Shown: positions 9,230 to 17,504 of the stretch, one piece after another
Layout: each line of letters opens with the position of its first letter
Position numbering within the stretch: the stretch's first letter is position 1
Assembly: GCF_000735435.1 (NCBI RefSeq)
Contig: NZ_JMPP01000021.1
Span: 55,721 to 119,720, forward strand
Reading direction: 5' to 3'
From: Klebsiella planticola ATCC 33531
Lineage (GTDB): Bacteria > Pseudomonadota > Gammaproteobacteria > Enterobacterales > Enterobacteriaceae
DNA length: 64,000 nt
The notes under the pieces: model-generated
The model's database searches: none
What the model was told of the DNA's origin: nothing
What the model saw: the letters and a program-made list of their open reading frames with translations, nothing else
Position numbers and translations under genes: made by a program

Positions 9230-9556
9230 ATGTTACGCATCAGCGACGTCATAGAGCTAGCGATGGTCAGTCGCAAGACTATCTATAACGCGATCAACAG
9301 CGGCCGGCTGAAGTATCAGCTGGTGAATGTTGATAACCGCCAGGTTCGTATGTTCCTTGAAGAGGATGTATTTGAAGCCTTTCCAAAAACCAGCCGCAGC
9401 ACCACGCAAGAGCAGGAGATGCAGGCGCTACGGGAGGAGGTGGCTTCCCTCAAGTTTGCCCTCGCGGAACTGCAAAAGGCGGTCAACGCCATGGATCCTG
9501 AAAGTCAGTTCGAAATGACGTCGGTTAACGATCCGGCCAAAAAGCCCGGCCGCTAG
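9230..9556 (+). CDS. Small helix-turn-helix protein with C-terminal coiled coil
   Basis: 108 residues. The first 45 form a MerR/excisionase-like HTH (ISDVIELAMVSRKTIYNAIN, then a wing), and residues about 58-90 are a coiled coil (EMQALREEVASLKFALAELQ). The acidic-polar tail is probably disordered. GGAG and GGGG lie upstream of the ATG. It follows the PTS genes by about 50 bases and could be their local regulator, perhaps acting at the dyad at 6993-7016. I do not recognise a named family. Confidence 0.7.
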   Translation: MLRISDVIELAMVSRKTIYNAINSGRLKYQLVNVDNRQVRMFLEEDVFEAFPKTSRSTTQEQEMQALREEVASLKFALAELQKAVNAMDPESQFEMTSVNDPAKKPGR

Positions 9557-9578
9557 TCAGCGGGCGGGCGCTAAGCGG

Positions 9579-10373
9579 TCAGACAATATCATCTACCACG
9601 CCGCCATCGACGCGCAGCGCCGCGCCGGAGGTGGCGGAGGCCTGAGTTGAGCAGACGTACACCACCATATTGGCCACTTCATCAACCGATGCCGCCCGCT
9701 GGATAACCGAGCTGGGGCGATGGGTCATCACAAACTCTTTGGCGAGCTGGTCCAGCGGTTTACCGGTTTTCGCCACTTCGTCTTTCATCATTTCGGCAAA
9801 GCCATCGGAAATCGTCGGGCCGGGCAACACGCTGTTTACCGTCACGCCGCTACCAGCCACGAATTTCGCCAGCCCACGCGCCAGCGACAGCTGAGCGGTT
9901 TTGGTCACCCCGTAGTGGATCATGTCCGGCGGAATGTTGCGCGCCGACTCCGAGGAGATAAACACCACCCGCCCCCAGCCTTTTTGCACCATCGCCGGCA
10001 GCAGCGCACGCGACAGCCGGACGCCGGACATAACGTTGGTCTGCCAGTAGTTTTCCCAGATGGCATCGTCAGTGTCGTAGAAGTCCAGCGGGCCATAAAT
10101 CCCGGCGTTATTAACCAGAATATCGACGCCGGTTACCGCTTGCAGGAGCTGAGCGACCCCTTCGCCACTGCTCAGGTCGGCAACGGCGGCGCGCGGCCTG
10201 GCGCCGGGCACCTCATTTTGCAGGCGGGCGATGGCCTCGTTGACGCTACGCTCGCTGCGCCCGTTCACCACCACCTCCGCGCCGCTGGCCGCCAGCCCTT
10301 TGGCGATAGCAAAGCCAATCCCGGCCGTGGATGCGGTCACCAGCGCAACTTTCCCCGAAAGATCAATCTTCAT
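9579..10373 (-). CDS. Short-chain dehydrogenase/reductase (SDR)
   Basis: 264 residues of the classical SDR family. The NAD(P) loop is near the N-terminus (TASTAGIGFAIA, TGxxxGIG-like), NNAGIYG follows, and the catalytic Tyr-Lys is in YGVTKTA after a serine in FISSES. The ATG at 10371-10373 has a GGAG very close. Last gene of the eight-gene minus-strand operon starting at 17392. It probably oxidises or reduces an intermediate of that pathway; substrate unknown. Confidence 0.85.
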   Translation of the reverse strand: MKIDLSGKVALVTASTAGIGFAIAKGLAASGAEVVVNGRSERSVNEAIARLQNEVPGARPRAAVADLSSGEGVAQLLQAVTGVDILVNNAGIYGPLDFYDTDDAIWENYWQTNVMSGVRLSRALLPAMVQKGWGRVVFISSESARNIPPDMIHYGVTKTAQLSLARGLAKFVAGSGVTVNSVLPGPTISDGFAEMMKDEVAKTGKPLDQLAKEFVMTHRPSSVIQRAASVDEVANMVVYVCSTQASATSGAALRVDGGVVDDIV

Positions 10374-10458
10374 AACTCCGGCCTTATGTGTTGTCAGACA
10401 GACCATTAAGCGTAGCAGCTGATGAGGGCGCAGGTCGGGGGATCGCCTGCGCAAAGGG

Positions 10459-11391
10459 TCAATAGCCCCGCTGTTTATCCACCAGATTGTTCAGCGGTAG
10501 CGCGCGTTGCTGGCGGTGAATGTTTTCCAGCAGCTGGCGAGCAACCACCTCCGCCGGCGCGATCGAGGCCATATGTGGGGTGATGACCACCTGCGGATGC
10601 AGCCACAGCGGGTCATCCTGCGGCAGGGGCTCAACGGGGAAGACATCCAGTACCGCGCCCGCCAGCCGGCCGCTATCCAGCGCCTGCAGAATATCGTGAT
10701 TCACCATATGTTCGCCGCGTCCGCAGTTGATGAGTACCGCGCCTGCGGGAAGCCTGTCGAGCAGCGGCCGGGCGAGAATACCGCGGGTCTGTTCGGTGAG
10801 CGGCAGCACGTTGATCAGCGCATCCAGCTCAGCAAAAAATTCACCGGCCTGCGCGTCGCCGTGATAACACCGGACGCCGGGGAGCTGCTTCTCACTGCGC
10901 GCCCAGCCGGAAACGTGATACCCCAGACCGGCGAGGCGGGTGGCGATGTAGCCGCCGATTTCGCCAAGCCCCATCACGCCAATGCGAAAATCGGCGGCGG
11001 CCCGCTGCGGGTAAATCTTCCAGACGCGCTGACGCTGGTGCGCCAGCGCGCGATCGAAATTGCGCTGAAACCACAGCACGCCCCACAGGGCGTACTCGAA
11101 CATCCCATGACGGAAATCCTCATCCACCACCCGGCAGAGCGGAACAGGGCTGGCGAACAGGCTATCGGGAAGATGGTCCACCCCGGCCGACGCGGCCTGG
11201 ATTAATTTTAACGCCGGCGAACGCGTCAGCAGGCTGGCATCGGGAAACCAGCAGCTGGCATATTCCGCGGTGCGTGCCGCCGGATGTTCGGGTAAGACCG
11301 CGGTCACTTCCGGGAACAGCTGCAGCGCCTCGCAAATCTCGCGGGCATAGTTCTGGTCATTGCAATCGACAACGATAGTCAGGTTTGGCAT
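10459..11391 (-). CDS. D-isomer-specific 2-hydroxyacid dehydrogenase (GhrA-like)
   Basis: 310 residues. The Rossmann motif is VMGLGEIGGYIA, with later family signatures LPLTEQTRGIL and INCGRGEHMV and the catalytic His in TPHMAS. Length and layout resemble glyoxylate/hydroxypyruvate reductase A. The start lies 5 bases after the class II aldolase stop. Together these suggest that an aldolase product (a 2-oxo acid or aldehyde) is reduced here. Confidence 0.85.
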   Translation of the reverse strand: MPNLTIVVDCNDQNYAREICEALQLFPEVTAVLPEHPAARTAEYASCWFPDASLLTRSPALKLIQAASAGVDHLPDSLFASPVPLCRVVDEDFRHGMFEYALWGVLWFQRNFDRALAHQRQRVWKIYPQRAAADFRIGVMGLGEIGGYIATRLAGLGYHVSGWARSEKQLPGVRCYHGDAQAGEFFAELDALINVLPLTEQTRGILARPLLDRLPAGAVLINCGRGEHMVNHDILQALDSGRLAGAVLDVFPVEPLPQDDPLWLHPQVVITPHMASIAPAEVVARQLLENIHRQQRALPLNNLVDKQRGY

Positions 11392-11396
11392 AGGCG

Positions 11397-12125
11397 TTAG
11401 TCTTTGTAAGAAGTGTCGAGACGGTTCAGGCGGCGCAACCACGCCTGCCAGACCAGCTGGCGTTCATGTTCCACGCCCATCAGCTGTTCGCAGGCGTGTT
11501 GGCTCAGGTGTGCAGGAATGGTGTGGATGGCGCTGAGCGGAGCGAGCTGTGCGCTGGCCATTTGAATTTCGCAGGCGCGGTTGAGGTAGTACATGATGTA
11601 AAACGCATCGGCAACGGTACGCCCGACCGACAGCAGCCCGTGGCTTTGTAAAATCATGGCGATATTGTTCCCGAGCGAACGCTGGATTCGCTCGCGCTCG
11701 TCGAGGTCAAAGGCGACGCCTTCATACGGGTGGTAGCCGACGCGCTGGTAAAATTCGGTGCTGATCTGGTTAAGCTGTAACAATCCCTGCTGGCAGGCGG
11801 CGACCGCCATGCCCGGCAGCGTATGGGTATGGATGACGCAATGCGCATCTTCCCGCGCCATATGCACCGCGCTGTGGATGGTAAAACCGGCTGAGTTGGC
11901 CGGAGCGTGGCCTTCCACGACCTTTCCCTGCATATCGACGACGATGAGATTACTGGCCGTCACCTCATCGAACATCATGCCAAACGGGTTTATCAGAAAC
12001 CGCGGTTCGCCGTCGCCCGGCAGGCGGACGGAAAAGTGGGTATACAGCGTATCTTCCCAGCCAAACAGCGCCGCCAGACGGTAGGCGGCAGCCAGGTCCT
12101 GGCGTAGTTCACGTTCAGTCGTCAT
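11397..12125 (-). CDS. Class II aldolase/adducin family protein
   Basis: 242 residues of the zinc-dependent AraD/FucA-type fold. Visible are THFSVRLPG near residue 30, INPFGMMFDEV, the zinc-binding HTHT motif and a later ILQSHGLLSVG. Members cleave or epimerise sugar phosphates or decarboxylate hydroxy acids. The start ATG immediately follows the transporter stop codon, so translation is coupled. Which reaction it performs here is not known. Confidence 0.85.
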   Translation of the reverse strand: MTTERELRQDLAAAYRLAALFGWEDTLYTHFSVRLPGDGEPRFLINPFGMMFDEVTASNLIVVDMQGKVVEGHAPANSAGFTIHSAVHMAREDAHCVIHTHTLPGMAVAACQQGLLQLNQISTEFYQRVGYHPYEGVAFDLDERERIQRSLGNNIAMILQSHGLLSVGRTVADAFYIMYYLNRACEIQMASAQLAPLSAIHTIPAHLSQHACEQLMGVEHERQLVWQAWLRRLNRLDTSYKD

Positions 12126-13646
12126 TTATTGCACTCCCATAAATTCACGTATGCGGCTCAGCGTCGGATCTTCCGCGCCGTTGCGGATGCGCTGTGGAGG
12201 CACATCGCTTGCCACGACGCCGTTTTCCATCATCACCACCCGGTCAGAGATGGATAAAGCGAAGTCCATCTCATGGGTGACGATCAGCATAGTCATCCCT
12301 TCACGGGCAAGAGACTGAATCACCTTCAGCACTTCCCCCACCAGTTCTGGGTCCAGCGCTGAGGTGGGTTCGTCAAACAGCATGATGTCCGGTTTTAAAG
12401 CCAGCGCCCTGGCGATGGCGACGCGCTGCTGCTGGCCGCCGGAGAGCTGCCAGGGATATTTTTCGGCATGGGCCAGCAGGCCGACGCGATCCAGCAGATA
12501 GAGGGCCTGTTCTCTGGCCACCCGCTGTTCAACCAGCTTGTGATACAGCGGGGCGAGCATGACGTTATCGAGCACCGTGCGGTGAGGGAACAGGTTGAAA
12601 CTCTGGAAAACCATGCCGATACGCCGCACGCCGGCGCGCATCTGCGGTTTATCCACGATAGCCGCCCCCTTAAGGTAATCTTCGCCATAGAGCACAATCT
12701 CCCCGGCATCGATGCTTTCCAGCGCGTTAATGGTGCGGATAAGGGTGGTTTTGCCGGACCCCGACGGCCCGATGATGCTGATGACCTGCCCGTTTTCGAC
12801 TTTCAGATCGATACCTTTCAGGACCTGATGCTGGCCCCAGGATTTCTCGATCGCGCGCAGATCGAGCGCCGGCGGATTGCCGCTGGTGGGTTCGGCCTTC
12901 GCCGTATGCTGCGGCGCCTTCAGCGACTGACGCAGGGCTTCACACTCGGCGTCATTGAAGGTCTGCGGGCGCTTTTGCTGAATATCCAGTACATTTTCCA
13001 GCGCCCGGAACAGCCAGGTGAAGACCGTCACCACCATGACGTAGTAGACAGCGACTGCCAGCAGCGTCTCCATGACGAGGAAGTTTTGCGCATACAGGCG
13101 CTGGCCGGTGAGCAGCAGCTCCGGAAGTGAAATAACCGATAATATTGAGCTGAGCTTAATAATCGTGATGTATTCATTAATCAGGGTGGGTAACGAAATA
13201 CGAAACGCCTGTGGAATAATAATTAAGCGCTGAATACCAATAAAGCTGAAACTTAATGCGTGACCGGCTTCGCTTTGTCCTTTCGCCACCGACATTAATC
13301 CGCCGCGATGGATTTCCGCCATATAGGCTGCTTCGGTAACGGTCATCGATACTAATCCGGCAATAAACGGAATACCGAGCAGCGGCTGGGTGACCGGGAA
13401 GAGCTGCGGCAGGTTATAGACAAAGACCAGCAGCACCATTAACGGCACGCTGCGGAAAAACCAAATATAGAGTTCGACGGGAACCTTTAGCCAGCGCGGG
13501 CCGGAGAGCTTCGCGCAGGCTAATAAAAATCCTAATACCAGGCCAATAAACCAGGACAATGAGCTGACGACGATGACGGTGATACACGCCTGCCAGAATG
13601 CCCCAACGCTAAATAATGAGAAAAAGTATCCCCAATCGAACTCCAT
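12126..13646 (-). CDS. Fused amino-acid ABC transporter permease-ATPase
   Basis: 506 residues combining two proteins that are usually separate. Residues about 1-225 are a HisM/GlnP-type permease with membrane helices. From about 263 there is a complete ATPase: Walker [10 protein letters not shown], signature LSGGQQQR and Walker B with [11 protein letters not shown] polar linker joins them. A GGAG lies upstream of the start. It would form a homodimeric polar-amino-acid importer served by the binding protein just upstream, and perhaps by the one at 6036-6854. Confidence 0.9.
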   Translation of the reverse strand: MEFDWGYFFSLFSVGAFWQACITVIVVSSLSWFIGLVLGFLLACAKLSGPRWLKVPVELYIWFFRSVPLMVLLVFVYNLPQLFPVTQPLLGIPFIAGLVSMTVTEAAYMAEIHRGGLMSVAKGQSEAGHALSFSFIGIQRLIIIPQAFRISLPTLINEYITIIKLSSILSVISLPELLLTGQRLYAQNFLVMETLLAVAVYYVMVVTVFTWLFRALENVLDIQQKRPQTFNDAECEALRQSLKAPQHTAKAEPTSGNPPALDLRAIEKSWGQHQVLKGIDLKVENGQVISIIGPSGSGKTTLIRTINALESIDAGEIVLYGEDYLKGAAIVDKPQMRAGVRRIGMVFQSFNLFPHRTVLDNVMLAPLYHKLVEQRVAREQALYLLDRVGLLAHAEKYPWQLSGGQQQRVAIARALALKPDIMLFDEPTSALDPELVGEVLKVIQSLAREGMTMLIVTHEMDFALSISDRVVMMENGVVASDVPPQRIRNGAEDPTLSRIREFMGVQ

Positions 13647-13679
13647 ACCGACTCCTGTTGCTCGTGTGCTTTATTGTAT

Positions 13680-14486
13680 TTAATCGATGCGCTCTAAATT
13701 GTATTTCTTGATAATGGCGTCATATTTTCCGTTGGCTTTTAAGGTGGTTAATGTTGATTTAATAGCGGTCACCAGTTCGCTATTTCCCTTCGCAACGTAA
13801 ATCCCCAGAGGCAGCGGGTAGACCAGCCGCGTGGAGCTGATAGCCAGCCGCCCACGACTTTTATCGACAATGATTTGCGCCGCCGGAGCGATTTCTAACT
13901 GCGCGTTAATGTTTTTCGACAGCAGGGCCTGCGAAGCTTCCGGCGCGGTCGGGAACTCCTGGATGCTGATGGCCGGTTTACCGTTCTTCAGGCAATACTC
14001 GTCGGAGTGATTCTTCAGGCTGGTGACCCAGGTGGTGCCCTGCTGCAGGCCCACCTTGACGCCGCAGAGATCGTCTTCCGTTTTGGGCTGAATCGCGCTG
14101 CTCTTCAGGGCAATGATCGACGCGCCGGACAGGGCGTAAGGGATCGCATCGGCCTGTTTCAGGCGCTCCGGCGTGACGTACATGCCGGAGATCACCGCGT
14201 CGTATTTCTTGCCGATGCCTAAAATCAGGCTGGTGAATTTGGTGTCGATCAGCTGCGGCTTCGCTTTTAGCTGTTCGGCAATCAGCGCGGCAAACTCCGG
14301 ATCGAGGCCAACGATATTATTGTTGCTGTCATAGGATTCAAACGGCGGATAGGTGACCTCCATACCGACTTTAAAGACACCATCGGTCAGCAGTTCTGCG
14401 GCCTGGGTCAGCGGAGAAAAGCAAGCGGCGACGGCGATGCCCAAAGCCACACGGCGCGAGAGCGACTTAAGCGTTTTTTTCATCAT
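13680..14486 (-). CDS. Periplasmic amino-acid-type ABC binding protein, copy 2
   Basis: 268 residues, solute-binding protein family 3: Sec signal peptide (cleavage near LTQAA), FKVGMEVTYPPFESY, LIDTKFTSLILGI and a GLQQGTTWVTSL segment. It lies between the oxygenase and transporter genes of the operon and should deliver substrate to the fused transporter. It shares most motifs with the binding protein at 6036-6854, so they are paralogues with probably related guanidino or cationic ligands (inference). Confidence 0.9.
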   Translation of the reverse strand: MMKKTLKSLSRRVALGIAVAACFSPLTQAAELLTDGVFKVGMEVTYPPFESYDSNNNIVGLDPEFAALIAEQLKAKPQLIDTKFTSLILGIGKKYDAVISGMYVTPERLKQADAIPYALSGASIIALKSSAIQPKTEDDLCGVKVGLQQGTTWVTSLKNHSDEYCLKNGKPAISIQEFPTAPEASQALLSKNINAQLEIAPAAQIIVDKSRGRLAISSTRLVYPLPLGIYVAKGNSELVTAIKSTLTTLKANGKYDAIIKKYNLERID

Positions 14487-14492
14487 GTATCC

Positions 14493-15569
14493 TCACGGGT
14501 TATTAACGGTTTTTTGCTGTGCTTGTTTCTTCAGGTGACCAAAGGTGTTGGTGCCGCGGGCGCGCTCCGGAAGCTGCAGTTCGCCGCGGGTGACTTTCTC
14601 ACGCAGGTAGCGATAGGTTTGCAGCGCCTGGCTCCACATATGCTCGCCAATGCTTAATTCCTGGTAGTCGCTGGCTTCTCCGGCGGCTAAAAAATTGGGC
14701 AGCGGCCGGATCAGCGTGTGGTAATCGCAGGCGAAAAACAGCGGGAAGGAGTAGCGTTCCTGCGGCACCTTGCGAACACGGTGAGCTGTAGCAACAAATG
14801 TGCCAGCGCTTAATACTTCCAGCATGTCGCCGATATTGATCACGAAAGCCTCTTCTCCGGCGGCGCTCTTCGCCGGCGGCGCATCGATCCAGACGCTTTC
14901 TTCGTTCAACACTTCCAGACCCGGCTGGTCGGCGAGCAGCAGGGTGAAGCACTCGTAATCGGTGTGTGCACCAATACCGGGAACATCTTCGGCGCTGGCA
15001 TCAAAGGGGTAGTGAATCAGGCGCAGCTTCGACGGCGGGCAGGTCACCATCGCCTTGAAATATCCTTCCGGCAGACCAAGGGCGAGGGCAAAGGCGTCAA
15101 ACAGGCGATGGCCAAGGGCGAAAACCGCGTCATAGTAGGCCAGCACCCGGGATTGAAATTCCGCGAGTTCCGGCCACTCGTTGGCGCCAATCAGGGGCGT
15201 GCCGGCCAGCACAAACGGATGGTCGTCCGCCGCCTGGAAGCCAATATCGAACGCCTCTTTATGGTCCGGTTTGCCGGAGCCGTAAATCTCTTCGCCTTCC
15301 GGGACATAGCCTTTATGGCTGCGGGAGTGGCCGATGTAGTACTGCATCTTTTGCTCCATCGGCAGGGCGAAGAGCGCTTTTGCCGCCGCGCGGATGCCGG
15401 CGATCAGCTCAGGGGCGATACCGTGACCGGTGATGTAGAAAAAGCCGACTTCCCGCGCCGCTTTGCCGATGGTGTCGGCGACGGCCTGGCGCTTTGCCAG
15501 ACTGTCGCTGGCCAGATCGCTGATATCGATGGTCGGTAACTCAGTGAAAGAACTTTTTGCGACGCTCAT
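14493..15569 (-). CDS. 2-oxoglutarate/Fe(II)-dependent oxygenase (isopenicillin-N-synthase-like)
   Basis: 358 residues: the DIOX_N region (PTIDISDLASD, then GFFYITGHGI) followed by the jelly-roll core. Iron ligands are H202 and D204 (GAHTDYE) and H263 (TAHRVR); R272-x-S274 (ERYSF) would hold 2-oxoglutarate. The gene overlaps the preceding isomerase gene by one base (TAATG). Relatives hydroxylate amino-acid-like substrates. Hydroxylation next to a guanidino nitrogen can release guanidine, as in plant homoarginine hydroxylases and the ethylene-forming enzyme, so its place beside a ureohydrolase is notable. The substrate is unknown. Confidence 0.88.
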   Translation of the reverse strand: MSVAKSSFTELPTIDISDLASDSLAKRQAVADTIGKAAREVGFFYITGHGIAPELIAGIRAAAKALFALPMEQKMQYYIGHSRSHKGYVPEGEEIYGSGKPDHKEAFDIGFQAADDHPFVLAGTPLIGANEWPELAEFQSRVLAYYDAVFALGHRLFDAFALALGLPEGYFKAMVTCPPSKLRLIHYPFDASAEDVPGIGAHTDYECFTLLLADQPGLEVLNEESVWIDAPPAKSAAGEEAFVINIGDMLEVLSAGTFVATAHRVRKVPQERYSFPLFFACDYHTLIRPLPNFLAAGEASDYQELSIGEHMWSQALQTYRYLREKVTRGELQLPERARGTNTFGHLKKQAQQKTVNNP

Positions 15570-16429
15570 TACGACAGATCCTTTTCGGTTAGCGATAAAA
15601 ACTCGGCGAAATGCTGTTGTTCATGTTTCGCCATCCATGCATTCAGCGACCACAGATCGGCCACCGGGACGTTGGTGAACGGCAGGTGATGCAGATAGCC
15701 GTCGGGGCCAAACTCGGGCGTCAGCGTGGTGTGCTGATACCCACGCCGGCGCTGCGAGCGCCAGATTTGTTGCCAGAAGCGCTGCTGAAACTGCAGCGCA
15801 GCCCGATATTCCGGCGCGGCCGGATGGGGCACCTGCGGTCCCTGGTCATAACCGGCGCGGGCCTGAATGTGGTGCACGCGGTCGATAAAGGCGCTGAAAT
15901 CATCGCAGGGGTCATCCAGCAGTCGTTCACTCACCACAATCCAGTGGCTGATATCGGCGGTAAACCGCAGCTGAGGCAACTGCTGGATAATCTCGAGAGT
16001 CAGCCACGGGCTATACAGCGAGGTGGCGCGATGGGTTTCAAAGCTGCAGGTCAGCTCATACGCTGCCGCCAGCTCGTGGGCCTGGCCGAGAAAATCCACC
16101 TGCTGCGCCAGCGGCCAGCGGTCGTTGCCGGCCAGCAGATTAACGAAGCGCGGGTTCAGCGCTTTGGCGTCAGCGAAACGACCTTTCAGACGTTCAAGAT
16201 GCTGCTGCGGCGTTTCGGCCTGCGCCGGAATCACGCCGCCGCCGCTGAAGACGATAGCGATATACTCCAGCGCCGATTCCTGCAGGCGTCGGGCCAGCGT
16301 CTGCTGCTCTTCCGGGGTCAGCGGTACGCGTGCTTCGATGCCAGCGCAGCCGACGCTTTTCAGCTCGTTGACCGTTTGCTGCCATGGGGTGGTGACACCC
16401 CAGAGCGTACGAAAAACCGTGAGTTGCAT
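15569..16429 (-). CDS. TIM-barrel sugar-phosphate isomerase/epimerase-like protein
   Basis: 286 residues, xylose-isomerase-like AP2Ec TIM barrel. Visible are SVGCAGIEARVPL early, FVNLLAGNDRW, the metal-binding SFETHRAT and TADISHW segments, and EFGPDGYLH near the end. The family isomerises or epimerises sugars or keto acids. It starts 12 bases after the ureohydrolase gene ends and overlaps the oxygenase gene, so it belongs to the same operon. Its exact role is not known. Confidence 0.82.
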   Translation of the reverse strand: MQLTVFRTLWGVTTPWQQTVNELKSVGCAGIEARVPLTPEEQQTLARRLQESALEYIAIVFSGGGVIPAQAETPQQHLERLKGRFADAKALNPRFVNLLAGNDRWPLAQQVDFLGQAHELAAAYELTCSFETHRATSLYSPWLTLEIIQQLPQLRFTADISHWIVVSERLLDDPCDDFSAFIDRVHHIQARAGYDQGPQVPHPAAPEYRAALQFQQRFWQQIWRSQRRRGYQHTTLTPEFGPDGYLHHLPFTNVPVADLWSLNAWMAKHEQQHFAEFLSLTEKDLS

Positions 16430-16441
16430 GAGCCGAATCCT

Positions 16442-17392
16442 CTATGGGTATTTCACGCCGGGCAGGACGCAGAGCATTTCGTACAGCAGGTTTGCCGCCA
16501 GCTGGGAGGTGTTGCCGCTCACGTCGTAGGGTGGAGAGACCTCGACCAGATCGCAGCCAATCAGGTTCAGACCGCGGCAGCCGCGAACGATTTCCAGCGC
16601 CTGAATCGATGTCAGGCCGCCGACTTCAGGCGTGCCGGTACCGGGCGCCCAGATGGGATCGAGGCTGTCGATATCGAAGCTGAGATAGACCGGGCCGTCG
16701 CCCATTTGCTGGCGGACTTCAGCCATCAGCGGGGCGAGGGATTTGTGCCAGCACTGTTCCGCCTGTACCAGACGGAAGCCCTGGTCGACGCCCCACTGAA
16801 AGTCGCCGGCGGCGTAACCCTGGGCACGCTGGCCAATCTGCACCACCCGTTTGAGGTCCAGCAGACCCTCTTCAACGGCGCGGCGGAAAGTGGTGCCGTG
16901 GGCGATTTTCTCGCCGAACATCTCGTCGTTGGTGTCGGTATGCGCATCGACATGAATCAGGCCAACCGGGCCATGTTTTTTGCTCAGGGCGCGCAGAATC
17001 GGCAGGGTGATGGTGTGGTCTCCCCCGAGAGTCAGCGGGATGAGGGGGAAACTATTTAAACCGGTGTAGTAATCCTCGATGATCTGCACCGATTTGAGCA
17101 GGCTGTAGGTATTGATCGGTACGTCGCCAATGTCGGCTACCGACAGCGATTCAAAAGGCGCTGCGCCGGTTGCCATGTTATAGGGGCGAATCATCACCGA
17201 TTCGGTGCGGATATAGCGCGGCCCGTAGCGGGTACCGGAGCGCTGAGAGGTACCGATGTCTAACGGGATACCGACGAATGCCGCATCAAGTCCCTGTAAA
17301 TCTTCGATAAACGGCAGGCGCATCATCGTTGCGCGGCCGCCAAAACGTGGCATCTCGTTGCCACCCTGCGGTTGATGAAAGACGTTATCCAT
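16442..17392 (-). CDS. Ureohydrolase (agmatinase/guanidinobutyrase-type), copy 2
   Basis: 316 residues. The metal motifs GGDH, VDAHTDTND and SFDIDSLDP are intact. The ATG at 17390-17392 has an ideal GGAG six bases upstream, so the longer open frame to 17527 is rejected. First gene of the eight-gene operon and divergent from a LysR gene. It is paralogous to the protein at 5051-6022; both share RFxGxxTxxRLPF near the N-terminus and the HGTxFRRAVEEGxLDxKR stretch. It probably frees urea from an imported guanidino acid. Confidence 0.88.
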   Translation of the reverse strand: MDNVFHQPQGGNEMPRFGGRATMMRLPFIEDLQGLDAAFVGIPLDIGTSQRSGTRYGPRYIRTESVMIRPYNMATGAAPFESLSVADIGDVPINTYSLLKSVQIIEDYYTGLNSFPLIPLTLGGDHTITLPILRALSKKHGPVGLIHVDAHTDTNDEMFGEKIAHGTTFRRAVEEGLLDLKRVVQIGQRAQGYAAGDFQWGVDQGFRLVQAEQCWHKSLAPLMAEVRQQMGDGPVYLSFDIDSLDPIWAPGTGTPEVGGLTSIQALEIVRGCRGLNLIGCDLVEVSPPYDVSGNTSQLAANLLYEMLCVLPGVKYP

Positions 17393-17478
17393 TTCAGCTC
17401 CTGAATCTGACACACAAATACTCGACAGGGAGATAGTGCGAAAGATGGGCTGGACTTTACATCGTCTGCCGTAAATAC

Positions 17479-17502
17479 TTAGTTCATTTATTGGTGAACT
17501 AA
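17479..17502. promoter_or_regulatory. 8-bp-arm dyad overlapping the LysR-2 ribosome site
   Basis: TTAGTTCA and TGAACTAA are exact inverted arms separated by 8 bases. The right arm reaches to within two bases of the LysR start codon and covers its probable GGTGA ribosome site. It is a good candidate LysR binding site controlling both the regulator and the divergent operon from 17392. Confidence 0.5.
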
Positions 17503-17504
17503 AC

